DNA from: Trematomus loennbergii
Lineage: Eukaryota > Chordata > Actinopteri > Perciformes > Nototheniidae
Direction: 5' to 3'
DNA: 64,000 nucleotides
Assembly (NCBI GenBank): GCA_012861695.1
Contig: JAAOOA010000147.1
Location: forward strand, 522,501-586,500
A program made the translations under genes and the position numbers. The notes under the pieces are model-generated. The model did no database searches, was not told the origin of the DNA, and saw only the letters and a list, made by a program, of their open reading frames with translations. Positions 1 to 53,833 of the stretch are shown in pieces. Within the stretch, counting starts at the first letter, position 1, and each line of letters starts with the position of its first letter.

Positions 1-204
1 AAACGGTTTCATTTCAACAACATCCTGTGTTACCAGGTGTAATTAATATTTCAGCAGCAGATGTGCTGATGTGTGATCAGAAGGAAACTGACTTGTGAAA
101 TTCATAAACACGTAGTGATCATTTTAGTTTTTGATTAATGAAAAAATAAGATGTTAGCAGTCACTTATATCCTGAATCCTGATATTCTCTTTTGTCCTCT
201 CCAG

Positions 205-313
205 CTTTGTTTTAGGTTGCTGTCTCATCCCGCTCTGTGTGGACCGGCTGAAAGACGCAAAGCACACCTGTCCCACCTGCAAGGCTGTACTTGGCGTGTA
301 CAAACGCTTATAA
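205..313 (+). CDS. LITAF/CDIP1-like protein, last coding exon (partial gene)
   Basis: The exon follows a consensus acceptor (ctctccag, ending at 204) and runs to a TAA stop at 311-313. It reads [18 protein letters not shown] followed by [17 protein letters not shown]. This is the end of a LITAF domain: a hydrophobic, cysteine-rich stretch, then the HxCPxC knuckle and the conserved LGxYKR C-terminus. LITAF-domain proteins are small monotopic zinc-binding proteins of late endosomes and lysosomes. The upstream exons lie outside the window, so I cannot separate LITAF from its paralogue CDIP1 or from fish-specific LITAF-like copies. The gene converges on the mesothelin-family gene to its right. 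The reading depends on choosing the first AG after the pyrimidine tract; the family match makes that choice fairly secure. Confidence 0.85.
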
Positions 314-1155
314 CTAATACTCAAGCTGTGTTTTGATAGTAGAATCATAGTTTAAAGGCACTAACACAAGGCTTTTTTGATTACTTATATCCAAATGATT
401 CACTTGTGATTAAATAATATTCAGATAAACTCATATGGAAAATATTGTTTGTTGCAACACAAACTGAAATGTCGGACTACAGACTGACGTTTCGTCCTGA
501 ATGAAACACTGTCAAAACTCAGAAAATGTATTTATCCTGAGTATGACAGTAATAAAAGTTAACACTATTATTCGTCTTGTTAGTGGCTGCCTTAGAAGGC
601 TGGACTCGAGACACAGACTGTATTCATAATGACTTTGCAACTACATTTGTTGATGGTGTTGGTTTCCTGCACAGTTAAAGCGTGTGACTCTTTGTGAAAA
701 TGTGTTCACTTCAAACCGTAATATTAATAAACTGTGACCAAGCAAGAGAGAAACTTTAATGATTGTTCAACAATGTAAAAATCAAGTTTTTATTATTTAT
801 CGTAATCAAGGTAAGCCTGTCTACAGAACACAAAGGGCTGTTTCTATATGATTTACAATGACTTAAATACATAATTTCACCTTCATTTTTTTAACCTTTC
901 ATTTTAACAATCATAACACCTGAAACACCAGGGAAAAAAACACAAAAGTAGTAAATATATGAGCCTAAAAAGTGCATTTAACATTCAGAGCATGCACTTG
1001 CTGCTGAAGAATAAACAAATTAAGGATACATTATTTACATTTACTGTTTGGTTATTGCACAGTTAAATCAGTACAATGTAGCATGTAGCTACCACTATTT
1101 CTTCTATAACTATATATTCATTTTGCTCAATGACAAACATCAGCCATGTATTTTT
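314..1155. promoter_or_regulatory. Convergent 3' UTRs and facing poly(A) signals
   Basis: No coding sequence is visible here. An AATAAA on the + strand at about 726-731 (and AATAAA-like sequence near 550) can end the LITAF-like transcript. An AATAAA on the - strand (TTTATT on +, about 789-794) can end the mesothelin-family transcript, whose stop codon is at 1156-1158. The two genes would therefore finish tail to tail within roughly 60 bp. Poly(A) use is inferred from the hexamers alone. Confidence 0.5.
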
Positions 1156-42456
<41,301 letters not shown>

Positions 42457-42502
42457 GATGCGACGAGTCTCATGGGAATGAGAGGCTTTGTGGTGGAAAT
42501 CG
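42457..42502 (-). promoter_or_regulatory. Spliced 5' leader with uORF overlapping the start codon
   Basis: A strong acceptor (ctctccccag) ends at 42503, so the first coding exon is preceded by a spliced leader and the transcription start is further right. Within the leader an ATG opens a six-codon uORF (MRLVAS) whose TGA overlaps the main ATG as ATGA. That arrangement can allow coupled reinitiation or repression. This is a sequence observation with no evidence of use. Confidence 0.45.
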
Positions 42503-45500
42503 CTGGGGAGAGAATACAAAAATGTCAGCCACTTGTCCAAAATACAGTAAAACCCAAAAACGGTGTCAGAAGTATGAAATACAAATGTTTATTCCACATT
42601 TAAAACCAATACATTTTCCATTCTTATAAGGAAAATGCGAAAATATAATTAAAAAAAAGATATCATCTTGGTTTGACAACAACAAGTACGGTACCTCATG
42701 AAATATGTCTGAAATCCTGGTTGTCAGACGTTAATAAATCACAAACATTTGTTGTTTTTACACATTTCAGTCAGATCATTGTTGTCCAGGCAGTCGCTGT
42801 ACAGTATGTGTTTAAAAACAAACTTGAAGCTCTGAGCCGGTGTGTGTTTGGTGGCAGATCAGAATCAGGGAGTGGCCGTCAGATATTTAACAGTCAGAGG
42901 CTTAAAGTGAACTTTAACATATCTAGACAAATATGAGGGAACAATAGATGCTTCAGAGAAAAGAATGATGCAACCTTATACACCATTCACATCTAACAAT
43001 GAACACAAAGGAGGATAATCGCATGACCCTCCTCGGAAGAATATCTTCTGTGAAGTGAACAAAGAATATACCCTGTTTTACAAAAATAGGTACAGTATTC
43101 ATCGCTCAAGCCTCCATATATGACGGTAAAAACATCCAGAAGGAGCTGTTTTTACAAAATGTGTCTCAATAAAGGGATTTTCTCCGTTAAAAGTCAAGTC
43201 TAATTGGAACGCTGTTGTGAAATGTATGCAAAGGATTCATGAAGCCTAGAGATGTGTATTTTGATATTCAATACATCTTCATACTGTAGTGCTGATAATT
43301 TACTCCATTTGTTCAGCTTTTGAAATTGTTAAAGGTAGGGTAGGTAAGTTTGAGAAACCAGCTCGAGATCGCTAGAATTTGAAAATACACAACCGGAGAA
43401 AATCTGCCACTTCCTTACAGAGCCCCTCCTCCAAAAGTGTATCTCGAGCCGGTTTCTCAAATTTACCTACCCTACCTTTAAGTGACAACACTTTTTACTT
43501 AGGAGGATTTACATTGACTTCCATTGATTTACATTATGTTACCCAGACCTCAATCAAGAAATCAGTCACAACTCTAACATTTTTAAGCTGCAATAAAAGT
43601 ACAATATGTAACATTTTCAAATAAAATGCGTAAAAAAACAACTATCTATGTTGTTTGTTTTGTTGACGGAAAATGTGTGGCTTGCTTTGTGGTTTAACAT
43701 CTTCACCAACTAGTTATTATCTTTTTTAGTTTTTAATTTGGTTGTGGGCCGGTAGTGTACAGGGGATTTATGAGAGCAACAGCGGGAAATTACGTTAATA
43801 CAAACTGATTTTGCGGGGTGTAAAATCAAAACATTACCCTAAAAAAAGCTAAAAGGCTCCAAATAAATAAGGAAGACTTAAGATTGGATTGTGCATTGGC
43901 AAGAATCTGAATACATAACAAATATTATGATGCTATAGTGCATTTAGAGCAAGGTAATATATATATTGGTCTTTATAACTACAATTTAAGAAAAGCTGCT
44001 ATGGTATAAAGAAAACACCACCATATACGCCTTCATTCTGAGTAAAAAAGGGTTTACTTAAAATGGGATCAATGGTCTCTATAGCATCGGACATCATAGC
44101 ACTTAAGTTCAGCACAGTATAACAAAATCATTATAGCAATATTTTCCTACACCTCTTACTAAAGTTTACAGGTGATGATTTCACGAGGAACATTGCACGT
44201 CATCATTAGATCTATACAATCATTAATTCATTCAGCTTGAATGGTTAACCTTAGAGGACCAGCTCTTTGTCCCATAATGAGAGGTGTGTTCCCACAATGT
44301 GGCTGTATGAGCACAGTCTTCTTTCATTAATAGACACACACACACACACGCACGCACGCACGCACACGTTACATAAGTTCCCTCTCAACACTTTCACCCA
44401 CTGATTCGGAGCCATATATTGCGACATACATCATCTTGTTAGAATCAAGTGTAAGTTTAAATATTTGTATAGGAATTATATCTGACAGGTGACATACAAA
44501 CACTTTCCAGATTCATTGTGACTAATTTTGCTATTTACAAACCTATACCCTCGTAGAAGTGGTTTGAAAATATTTGTTTAACAAGGCTGGTTAAGGTTAC
44601 TCCACACACATAATATCACACCTCCTTCTCAGGTCATTCTCCTTTTTTATATTATGGGAGAAGAAGTAGAAAACTTAAAGTGGACTGAATCGACTTCAAC
44701 TAAATAAAATGAAGGTTATGTTACAGTATCCTCCAATAGATGTGTACATCTAAGTGTGAGTTTAAACATGATGAACTATAGATCACAGATGTTTTGTATT
44801 CGCAGGTTATCATATACATTTACCTGTGATTGAATAAAAGTGTTTTTTCACCTGTTTTGTATCATAAAGTTTTAACTTTGTAGACTTTTGCTCGCTTTTA
44901 GTTTGGTATTATTGATGTAAAGATTGCAAAAATGCAAGACGTGACACAGTTTGCACTTATTGTTACGATCCAATACATAATTAAAAAGTAAATCTGTATA
45001 TGTACTAGTACAGTTTTTAAATACTTTATATATTTTTCCATTTGATACTACACCCTTCTATTTCACTTCATTTTAGGGGTATTTACCCTCCTTTTTACTC
45101 ATTACATCACGATTTATTTAACATCTATGGTTATGTGTTACTTCACAAATGATTTTATATGCAGTACATACGGCATGATAATTAAAAAATTATGATCAAT
45201 CAAAACTAATAAACGCCTATAGAAGCTCAAATGTACATCACATTGAACTACAGCACTTCAATTCTGCATTCACATGTATGCATTAGTGACAGTGATATGA
45301 TATACATGTACAATAATGTAACACTGAAAGGAAGCATAATGCATAAAGATTACTTTTAAGTTTCATTCATATACATATTTTCCTGATAATAGCTTTGTAA
45401 TTTAAGTAAGTGAATGTATGTTTGTTGTTAGCAGAGTCATTTTTACATTAGTGTTTCTAGTTTTATTTAATACAAAGGTCTGAATGCTGTGTCTCCTCTA

Positions 45501-45813
45501 TATTACCTCATACAGGTTTACAGCAAACCCTAACCCGATTTAATGAGGCAGAACTTAGTATTCCCACTGCTCAAATCCCCAAATGCCATGTTGTTGCCAT
45601 AGGTAGTCACATTACAAAATAAACAGATCATGGTACCTTAACTAATACCTTATCTGTAGTCATGTATCACTGTACAACCAGCCAGTTACACCACACATTT
45701 GGCAAGCTATATTGTTGTTTATTTCTCTTATAAAACATTAAAGCTTAGATAATAGGAACAGATTCATCTATGACAACAAGATACACTTTTAAAATGAGCA
45801 TGGGATCTCTTAC
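42503..45813. other. Long stretch without recognised genes; one small MITE
   Basis: No coding exon could be supported. An AATAAA on the - strand near 42585 could be a poly(A) signal but has no associated coding exon. The TIR element at 43330-43479 is annotated separately. The rest is AT-rich with a small CA/ACGC microsatellite near 44335. This may be intron if the upstream candidate exons belong to the mesothelin-family gene. Confidence 0.4.
43330..43479. mobile_element. Short TIR element
   Basis: About 150 bp with inverted ends: taaaggtagggtaggtaagt followed by ttgagaaaccagctcgaga at the left, mirrored by tctcgagccggtttctcaa and taccctacctttaa at the right. The arms are about 40 bp. Non-coding. 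Confidence 0.8.
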
Positions 45814-45866
45814 CAAATCACGTCCTTCAGGTGCTGTAAAGTGCCGGTGTTTCTCTCTCTTGATAC
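45814..45866 (-). other. Candidate orphan exon A (- strand)
   Basis: A 53-bp segment with a good acceptor (tgtgcttcag) and donor (gtaaga). Read in frame it can give VSRERNTGTLQHLKDVI, ending with two bases that would keep phase into the leader of the mesothelin-family first coding exon, where the frame is open up to MITKP. It could be an upstream (leader or N-terminal) exon of that gene or part of an unrelated gene. I recognise no family. Confidence 0.3.
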
Positions 45867-46018
45867 CTGAAGCACAGGTGCACCAGTTAAAGGTGTGTTT
45901 TCTAGTGACAATGTTAACAGGAAATGATGGTTGACTCCTCTGTGCTGCACAAGGGGGACGGACAAGATTCACTCTTCTGCCTTAGGCGTCACCTGCTATT
46001 GGTTTGTTCATATCTGTG

Positions 46019-46198
<180 letters not shown>

Positions 46199-46722
46199 TG
46201 AGCTGAGCTTTTCTGTCCATGAATGCCTGTGTGAGAAAAAAACTAGAAAAGACGAAGAAAGACACAAAAAGTATTAAGTTACACCTGATTCATGTTCAGC
46301 GGGTTACACCTCCCTATTGTTTTTTGGATATATAATATTTGATCTTTGTCAACATTAGAGCGACTTAGGGTACACCAATTATGTGGTGTTTGAGAGCAGC
46401 CCAGATTGTGCAGATCTAGAATGAACATGAAAGTCATATTAATAAGAATATGTTTTTTTAAGCAATTCAAGTTTAATGTCAAGGTTATTGTTTTGTAATC
46501 CACCGCACCCAATGCAGGTTTCTTGTGTAAACACTAAACATAAGGTTGACCATAATGCGAAAAATAAAAAGAGGTTCATTTTAAAACTATACAGCTGATA
46601 AATGTCCTTAATATATATTTTAAATAATATCAAGATTGGCTGCCAATTCGCTTAAAAGTCTAAAGTAATAGTAATATGTGGACTGTAACCTTCAGATTTT
46701 GAACACAAGCTTTCCTGAGATT

Positions 46723-46724
<2 letters not shown>

Positions 46725-46821
<97 letters not shown>

Positions 46822-46836
46822 ACACACACACACACA

Positions 46837-46885
<49 letters not shown>
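46725..46885. repeat. (CA)n microsatellite
   Basis: About 160 bp of CA with several cc interruptions. With the TG tract 500 bp to the left it forms an inverted simple-repeat pair. Confidence 0.95.
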
Positions 46886-47399
46886 ACACACCACCACAAC
46901 AATGGCAGGTGATAATATCAAGTTAAACTGGTTTGATAATTAAATGAATTCTGTGTGGGAGTTATTCAATCATTCATTCAGTATAGGGGAAGTTAAATGT
47001 TATGAAACCACCAGCAGTAGTTTATAAAACAAGAACCTGATCAAAGTAAATTGTATTTAAAGGGAAATGGGTTTTATTCAGAATCTGACGAATGAGAAGT
47101 ATAAAGTTCACAACAACCAGAGATGCTATAGACATAACTCAAAGACTCTGTGTTGGTGTCAATGGAAGATTTGAGCCAAATAGAAAACCAAAAATATAGT
47201 TTTGCTAAATGTTATCGATTGTCCATATTTAACCTGTCTAGAAGGTCCTAATAAAATAGGGGATGAGTGGGGAATGGGATAATACTAGCTTGGAGTAAAA
47301 ATCATTTAATATCAATTATCTCAGCATATGTTTTATGGTACAAACTCTTGTGAATATAACTTCATAACTTAAACTCATGTTTTTGCAGCATTTACCTCT

Positions 47400-47760
47400 A
47401 CACTGTAAAAAATGGCTGTGAAATCCACAGTTATTTACAGTGTTTGTGCACAGTAAATTACTGTATACCATTTTAGAGTATAATACCGTGTTTCCAACCA
47501 AAAATTACAGCAACTCTGGAGTTACTGTAGAAATAGCAGTAGTACGTCCCAACTGTATAAAATCACAGTAACCAACAATGTACTGTAGATATTCACAGTA
47601 ACCAACAATGTACTGTAGATATTCACAGTAACCATCAATGTACTGTAGATATTCACAGTAACCAACAATGTAGCCTACTGTAGATATTCACAGTAACCAA
47701 CAATGTACTGTAGAAGATCACAGCAACCAAAAAAGAAAGAACCAACCGAGAAACTAAAAT
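47400..47760. mobile_element. CACTGTAA-type transposon end with 30-bp minisatellite
   Basis: Starts TA-cactgtaaaaaatggctg, then acagtaa-rich sequence. From about 47572 to 47715 there are four to five tandem units of about 30 bp (tactgtagatattcacagta plus accaacaatg). The end is the inverted counterpart of the 3' end at 55730 (ttcttacagtg-TA). Either two separate MITEs or the two ends of one larger insertion. Confidence 0.6.
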
Positions 47761-49117
47761 ATCTAAAATATCTTAAATAAACCAACATATTTTTCTTAAT
47801 ATACATAATCTTGATGCAGTGTAATTACTAGTTTGGCTATACTAGATATTGTATATACTTAGTAGATATATATTTTTAAGACCGTATGTCTTTGCAAACC
47901 GGAGGAACTACAAATCTGATGCTGATTCATACAAAGAATGTGTCTTGGCATTGCACCTTAAAAACGCAACACAGAGGAATACAAATAGACAAAAGTAAGG
48001 TAATAATCATCAATTTTATTATTATTGTGGCGGCTCAATTCCAGTCCAGTTTGAGTCGCCGAGAGGCTAAGTTTGGCTATAGGCTGTGACGCGTTTTCAA
48101 AGAGAAAGTCCACCCGAAGTAATATAGTCTGACAATATTTAATAAACAAAAACTAATGACAAACTATAGGGACAAAAACGGTCAACAGACAAAAATAGGC
48201 TTGTTTGAGATGAGCTGCGGCTCGCCTCGAAAGTAGACGAGAATAGCCGATTGCAACCGGGGGAGGCTCAAAAAGCTCACCTGAAGTCGGACAGCTCGGA
48301 GTCGGCTTGACTCGGTTTGCAATGGCGGAAATTGCGTTGGCTTTCTTCGTTGCAGATGAAGTGGATGCAATAGAAATCCCACAATTATATCACTACAAAT
48401 GAATGACTCAAGTGTCTGTTCATTTTAAAGCAAATCAATACAAGGGGGGTTGCATCCTACATGTAAAAGACAGAACCACTACTTTTCAAAACTACTTCCG
48501 TCAGTGGTCTTGACCAGTTTGCATTATAAAGAATGCACAAATGTGTTTTAATCGTTAATATCAGATATGTACTAAGTACATACATTTGTTCCTGCTCAAG
48601 ATTAGATTCAACTTTATAGTTATTGCACATATTACAGGTACTGAGATAACGAAATGCAGTTTAGCTTCTAACCAGGAGTGCAAAAAGCAGTAAAGTGAAA
48701 AGTAATGTACACACTAAAATATAGAATGAATTGAATGATGAATAAACAGTGAGGGGTATGAACAACAGGACACAGGAATGGTTTAAAAAAAACTGGGTTT
48801 TTTATTTACCCAAAAGTCCACAGAAAACATCATAAATCAATTGTTTCTAATAACTAGGCCTATAAAAGGTCAACAGAAAATACCTAAAAGAAACATGGCA
48901 TCAACTTAACAGGTGTTAACTCAACAAACTGACCTGCTACAAAGAAAACCCAAGGAACCTATATAGTGGCTTGGCCAAACCAAGTTGAAACCAAGGGATA
49001 ATTAATAGTAACAGAAAACACAATGGACACTGACAAAACCCAAATCCCCCCTTTAACATGGAAGCAGGTGGTTTGTCCCAATCTGTCCCAATTGGTTCTA
49101 TTTCGTATAAGGCTTCG

Positions 49118-49259
49118 CCCTCTAAGGCTATCGCTATTGGGTAATCCCACTGCACGTGTGCAGCACTGACAGACTTAATCCACGCCCACCTATGACGTGG
49201 GCCCCACCTACGGCCTCACTTCCGTATAAATAGGAAGTAGGCCCGACCATCTGCTCCCA
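49118..49259 (+). repeat. DIRS left inverted terminal repeat with TATA-like box
   Basis: The reverse complement of 53664-53805 with few differences, for example tgacgtgggccccacctacg against its mirror. tataaata at about 49225-49232 is a likely promoter element for the genomic transcript. Confidence 0.9.
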
Positions 49260-49269
49260 TTTTTCTTCA

Positions 49270-51200
49270 GCACTCCGTTGCAGAAGCACTGGCCCTCTGG
49301 CCCACAGACAGCGGAGAGAGGACGCTCTCGCTGCTGCGGCCGAGGATGATTAGCTAGTCCAGGAGTCTTACTCCGTGGACCAAGACCTTGATTTATGGGA
49401 TCCGAGTGGCGGGCAGCAGTCAGGCGACTCCTTCTCCTCCATTCACGGATCACCATGGGGTTCCCCCGGCCCCATCCTCCCTCTCCTCCAGACGGGGGAG
49501 ACAGGGCGGGGGCTCGGGGTCAGCCCGACATATGAGTTACGACCGGCTGTGGCTGGCTCGCTCCAGGGAGAAAGGAAGCGGCTTTACAAAGACGATACAG
49601 GTAAGTACTGCCGGGGATGGGAGCACGCAAACGCGGCTCTCACTCCCCAGGTGTCGTGCACTCATTGTGTCCGTCTCCCTCTGGCCCACAGACAGCAGAG
49701 AGCGGACGCTCTCGCGGCTGCGGCTGAGGATGATTGGCTAGTCCAGGAGTCTTACTCTGTGGATCAAGCCCTTGATTTATTGGATCCGAGTGGCGGGCAG
49801 CAGTCACGGATCACCATGTGGTTCCCCCGGCCCCATCCTCCCTCTCCTCCGGACGGGGGAGACTGTCAGCCCGACAGCCGAGCCTATGGGTTCGGCTGCC
49901 GGGCTGACACCGGGTCACCGGGTGCCTCTATCCGCCATCTCGAATCTGCCGTATAGGCGGTATTCTCCAGGAACTCCCGGAGATCATCGGAAAGGCAGCC
50001 GCCTAATGAGATCTCCCTGTTCCCCCGGTTCAGGAGAGCTCTCCTCCGGATGACATAAAAAAGCTGTATAAGCGGCTGCCTCATAGCCTATCGGTTATTA
50101 GGCAGCAGGGCTCGCGGCACAAACCGGCTGTCTTTAAAACCTGTCGGTTGATTAGACAGCACGGGCTTGTTTCCTATGTCACAGATATGCCTCCACACAC
50201 CTCCGCTCATTCCTCAAGCGGGTTTGAGCGTGAACGCGCCTCAATGTCCGGTTTACGAGCCTTCTCTTAAACGGATACATGATGAGAGCCGCTGTGACAA
50301 TACAACGTGTGGAGGTGCATAAGCCAGCTGGGGTTAACCGGTCGGTTAACAGACAGCGGGGCTCGCCGTTTGAGCCGGCTGTAACCTGTCCCTTAGGGTG
50401 TTGAGCGTGAACGCACCTCAAGGTCCGGTTTACGAGCTTTCTCCTAAACGTGACATAAATGAGAGTCTGTGTGAAATGCAGCGTCTGGAGGACTCTGGCG
50501 TGGCTCGTCACCATGACAACCACAGCACATCCAGAGCAGGTTCGCGCGCTGAGTGGACGGCGCGTGTGTTCGATGGACAGAGGGAAGTACTGTAATATGC
50601 AGCAAGGCTCCCCGGTTAAGCCGGCTGCCAATATCCTATTGGTTACTTGGCAGCATGGCTCGCTGCTTAAGCCGGCTGGGTTTTTTAACTTATCAGTTAA
50701 TAAAACAGCAGGGCTTACTATTCAATTCGTCTACCTTAAACCGTACGGTTATTAGGCAGCACGGATTTTTCCTCTGTCTCAGACGTACCTCCTACCCACG
50801 GTCGTAATGAGCTCACGCCCCCCAGGTGTCATGCTCACTAGGTACCCATCTCCCTCTGGCCCTCAAACAGCAGAGAGCGGACGCTCTCGCTGCTGCTGCT
50901 GCTGCGGTCGAGGATGATTGGGCAGTCCAGGAGGTTTACTCCGTGGACGAAGCCTTGAGTCCTGGGTCCGAGTGGAGGGCACAAGTCGGATGACTACGCC
51001 CCCTCCATTAATGGATCAAAGGGGCCATTATTACGCCTCGTGGGGACAGCACTGCACACACCTCCGCTCATCCCTTAGTGGTGTTGAGCGTGAACGCGCG
51101 GTTTACGAGACTTCTCCTAAAACGGCGACATAATGAGAGCCTGTGTGAAATGCAGTGTGTGGAGGGCTCTGGCGTGGTTTGCCACCAACCACAGCACATC
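49270..51200 (+). pseudogene. DIRS gag-like region with internal repeats
   Basis: A block beginning ctggcccacagacagcggag and containing gatccgagtggcgggcagca occurs at about 49300-49450, again at 49675-49860, and partly at 50855-50990. A second block (gttgagcgtgaacgc ... tgtgtgaaatgcag) recurs at about 50218, 50400 and 51070. Open frames are short and shifted relative to each other. I assign gag only from position, ahead of the reverse transcriptase. Confidence 0.6.
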
Positions 51201-51365
51201 CAGAGAATGTACACCCGGCGCTATCAGAGTATTACTCAGGGTGGCGGCGTGTGTGTCTGATGGACAGATGGATAAGAGGCGGATGGGCAGAGGGTAGTCT
51301 CTGCAGTTCGCCTCTCCCCCCCGCAGTTCTACGGGATAACAGGGAACCCTGTCATCCCAGGAACA

Positions 51366-52300
51366 GTGTCTCGCGCTCCGTGCAGAGCGGCAGGAACTCT
51401 GTTAAAGGAAGCCTTTTTCCAGGGTTCCTCAAGGGGAAGAAAATCAGGGGTTTTTACTCCCGCTATTTTCTGGTCCCGAAGGAGACGGGGCGGGGGGAAT
51501 GAGACCCATCCTCGATCTGTCAGTGTTCAACAAGGGAATGGCCTTTTCCCATGCTGACGATCAAACAGGTGCTGGAGCATCTGTCAAGCCTGGGTTTTCA
51601 TTATCAAATGGAAGAAGAGCTGTCCTCTTCCCTCCCAGGTTATCATTTAACTGGGAGTGGAATTGAACTCAGCCCGCATGAGAGCGCGACTCTCACAGCG
51701 GAGAGGGGAGAAAGTGACAGCTCTCCTCCGGCGCGTCACACCCCGCGGGGCGGTGACAGCCCTCTCCGTGATACAGTTTTTAGACATGATGTCAGCTGGT
51801 CACGTGGTGATCGCCCTGGGTCTCCTTCACTTGAGGAGACTCCAGAGGTGGTTTATTCGCCTGCGCATCGACCCTGTGCGTCAGAGGAGACGCATGGTGT
51901 ACATTCCTCCTTCCGTGGGTTTGGTTTTAACCTATTGGAAAAATCTCCACGTCTTGTCAGTGGGGGTGCCCCTGAGCAGAGTGACGTCACACACCGCAGT
52001 GTTCACAGACGCATCTCTCGCAGGCTGAGGAACGTGCATGTCGCAGGCAGGGGGGGGACAGTGGCCGGTTCATATGTCTCTCCATATAAACGTGCTGGAA
52101 TTACTCTCCGTATGGAGAGTAATCCAGCATTTTTTCGCCCCGTTGCGGTACAATCAACATGTGTTGATTCGAACAGACAACAAAGCAGCGGCGGCCTACA
52201 TAAATCGCCAGGGAGGTGTACGATCAGCGCAGCTGCTTCACACACCAGAGCATCCTACACAGCCAAATGGACAGCGTTCCGTTTGACATGTAGGGAAAAG
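51366..52300 (+). pseudogene. DIRS reverse transcriptase / RNase H remnant
   Basis: Visible words: SRGRKSGVFTPAIFW (fingers region, shifted), RPILDLSVFN, MLTIKQVLEHLSSLGF, LNSARMRARLSQRRGEK, HTAVFTDASLAG and HVLIRTDNKAAAAYINRQGG. These are RT fingers and then RNase H motifs of DIRS pol. The segment with the catalytic YxDD box is absent between IKQVLEH and LSSLGF, and at least two frame changes are needed to join the rest. It is described as found and is not functional. Confidence 0.8.
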
Positions 52301-53160
52301 CCTGGACCCCGTTACGGTCACCCTGCCTCACGTGCTGTCGTTCCTCCAGCTGTTGCTGGACAGGAACTGGCTTATAGCACGGTCAAAACATATGCTGCTG
52401 CCATTTCATCTTGCCACGTAGGTTTGGTGTCAGCACGGTGTTAGTCACCCTCTGACAAAACGTTTTCTACGGGGAGTACAGAGACTCAGACCTGTGTCAC
52501 GCGCTTTGGCGCCTCAATGGGATTTGGCTTTAGTGTTACGCGCACTGAGAAAAGCTCCATTTGAACCTTTAGATCAGGTCCCCCTAAAAGTTCTTGTCAG
52601 CCAAAGTAGCTCTGCTCTTGGCTCTGACATCAGCTAAAAGCGGTGAGTGATTTGTCTGCTCTCTCTGTGGCTCCGTCATGTCTCCAGATCCAAGGAGATG
52701 GCAGCTTAGCTGTTTTGCGCCCTAGCCTGGTTTTTATGCCAAAAATTATCACAGGTCTCTTTTTTAGATCAAGAGTGATAACTTTGGAGGTTTTTTTCCT
52801 CCTCCTCACACATCAGAGGAGGAAGCCACATCTCATCTCCTCCGTCCCGTGCGCGCGCTGTCATGCTATACGGCATGCGCGGCTGTGTTGCGCAGTTTCC
52901 AGCGTCTGTTTGTGCATTACAGAGAGCGCTCAATGGGGCAGCCTCTGTCTGCACAACGCCTGTCACACTGGCTGTGTGAGGCTGTGTCACAGGCGTATGT
53001 CTCCTCTGGGGCGGATCCTCCGGAGAACATCAAGCGCACGGCACCAGAGGAATTGTATCAACCTCTATGGTGTTGCACGGAGGACCGACAGTGGAAGACA
53101 TTTGCACTGCTGCATCTTGGTCTTCCCCCTGTTCTTTTATTCGTTTTTATTTGAGGGATG
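52300..53160 (+). pseudogene. DIRS tyrosine recombinase remnant
   Basis: Pieces in several frames: STVKTYAAAISSCHVG, VSDLSALSVAPSCLQI, MRALSCYTACAAVLRS and QPLSAQRLSHWLCEAVSQAY. These match the DIRS recombinase core and its C-terminal region. Stops and shifts interrupt each piece. A tyrosine recombinase instead of an integrase is what separates DIRS from LTR retrotransposons. Confidence 0.8.
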
Positions 53161-53511
53161 TCTCCCATTCCTCTCTGACACACTCAGTACTGAATGTCCT
53201 GTCAGAGTGAGTAATGTCGGGGACACAACTGTGTGCCCTCTCTCCTGCCTGTCGGCACTCAGAGAGCTGCCCTGTTTCCTCTCTTTTTTCGTTGTAACAA
53301 GTGGGACTTTGGTCTCTACTTTTTATAACGACAGGTATTCACCTTCATTCCCTCATGGAGAATATTCATTTTAAATGCTACATTTCCAGGGACTGTGATG
53401 CTCCATTACGCATGGCGCAATGGACATGGGTTATTAAATTGAGTAGGTGTGTTTTTTGTGCTCCTGGTAACGGACGGACCAGTGGGGCGTGGACTACATC
53501 CTGCTTCGCCC

Positions 53512-53627
53512 TTAACCCAATAGCGATAGCCTTAGAGGGCGAAGCCTTATACGAAATAGAACTGGGGTTACGTATTGTAACCCAGCTTCTATGAGTATAG
53601 GCGCAGCCCTCTAAGGTTCGGGCCCCA
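53512..53627 (+). repeat. DIRS internal complementary region
   Basis: The first half (ccaatagcgatagcctta through acgaaatagaac) is the reverse complement of the element's left end. The second half (aacccagcttctatgagtat, then ccctctaagg) is the reverse complement of its right end. This region templates completion of the ends in the DIRS replication model. Confidence 0.9.
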
Positions 53628-53833
53628 CTGGCTCCGTGAATAGCTGAAGAAAAGCTGTTGGCGTGGGAGCAGATGGTCGGGCCTACTTCCTATTTATACG
53701 GAAGTGAGGCCGTAGGTGGGGCCCACGTCATAGGTGGGCGTGGATTAAGTCTGTCAGTGCTGCACACGTGCAGTGGGATTACCCAATAGCGATAGCCTTA
53801 GAGGGCTGCGCCTATACTCATAGAAGCTGGGTT

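Larger units (their letters stand above)
49096..53833 (+). mobile_element. DIRS-like tyrosine-recombinase retrotransposon (defective)
   Basis: About 4.7 kb with the structure specific to DIRS1-type elements: inverted terminal repeats (49118-49259 against 53664-53805) and an internal complementary region (53512-53627) holding the complement of both termini. GTT lies at both outer ends (49095-49097 and 53831-53833), the usual DIRS junction. Order: repeat-rich gag-like region, reverse transcriptase/RNase H remnants, tyrosine recombinase remnants. All coding parts are interrupted by frameshifts and stops, and much of the reverse transcriptase core appears to be missing, so the copy is dead. DIRS elements are circularised and integrated by the recombinase, leaving no target duplication. 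It lies between the candidate orphan exons. Confidence 0.92.

Noticed and set aside
42580..42600. AATAAA on the - strand as the 3' end of a gene upstream of the mesothelin-family gene
   Set aside because: No coding exon could be attached to it within several kilobases except weak orphan exons. Left as unsupported.
51551..52444. 297-codon + strand open frame as an intact gene
   Set aside because: It mixes correct-frame and shifted DIRS polymerase/recombinase pieces. Motifs continue in other frames, so it is a decayed element.
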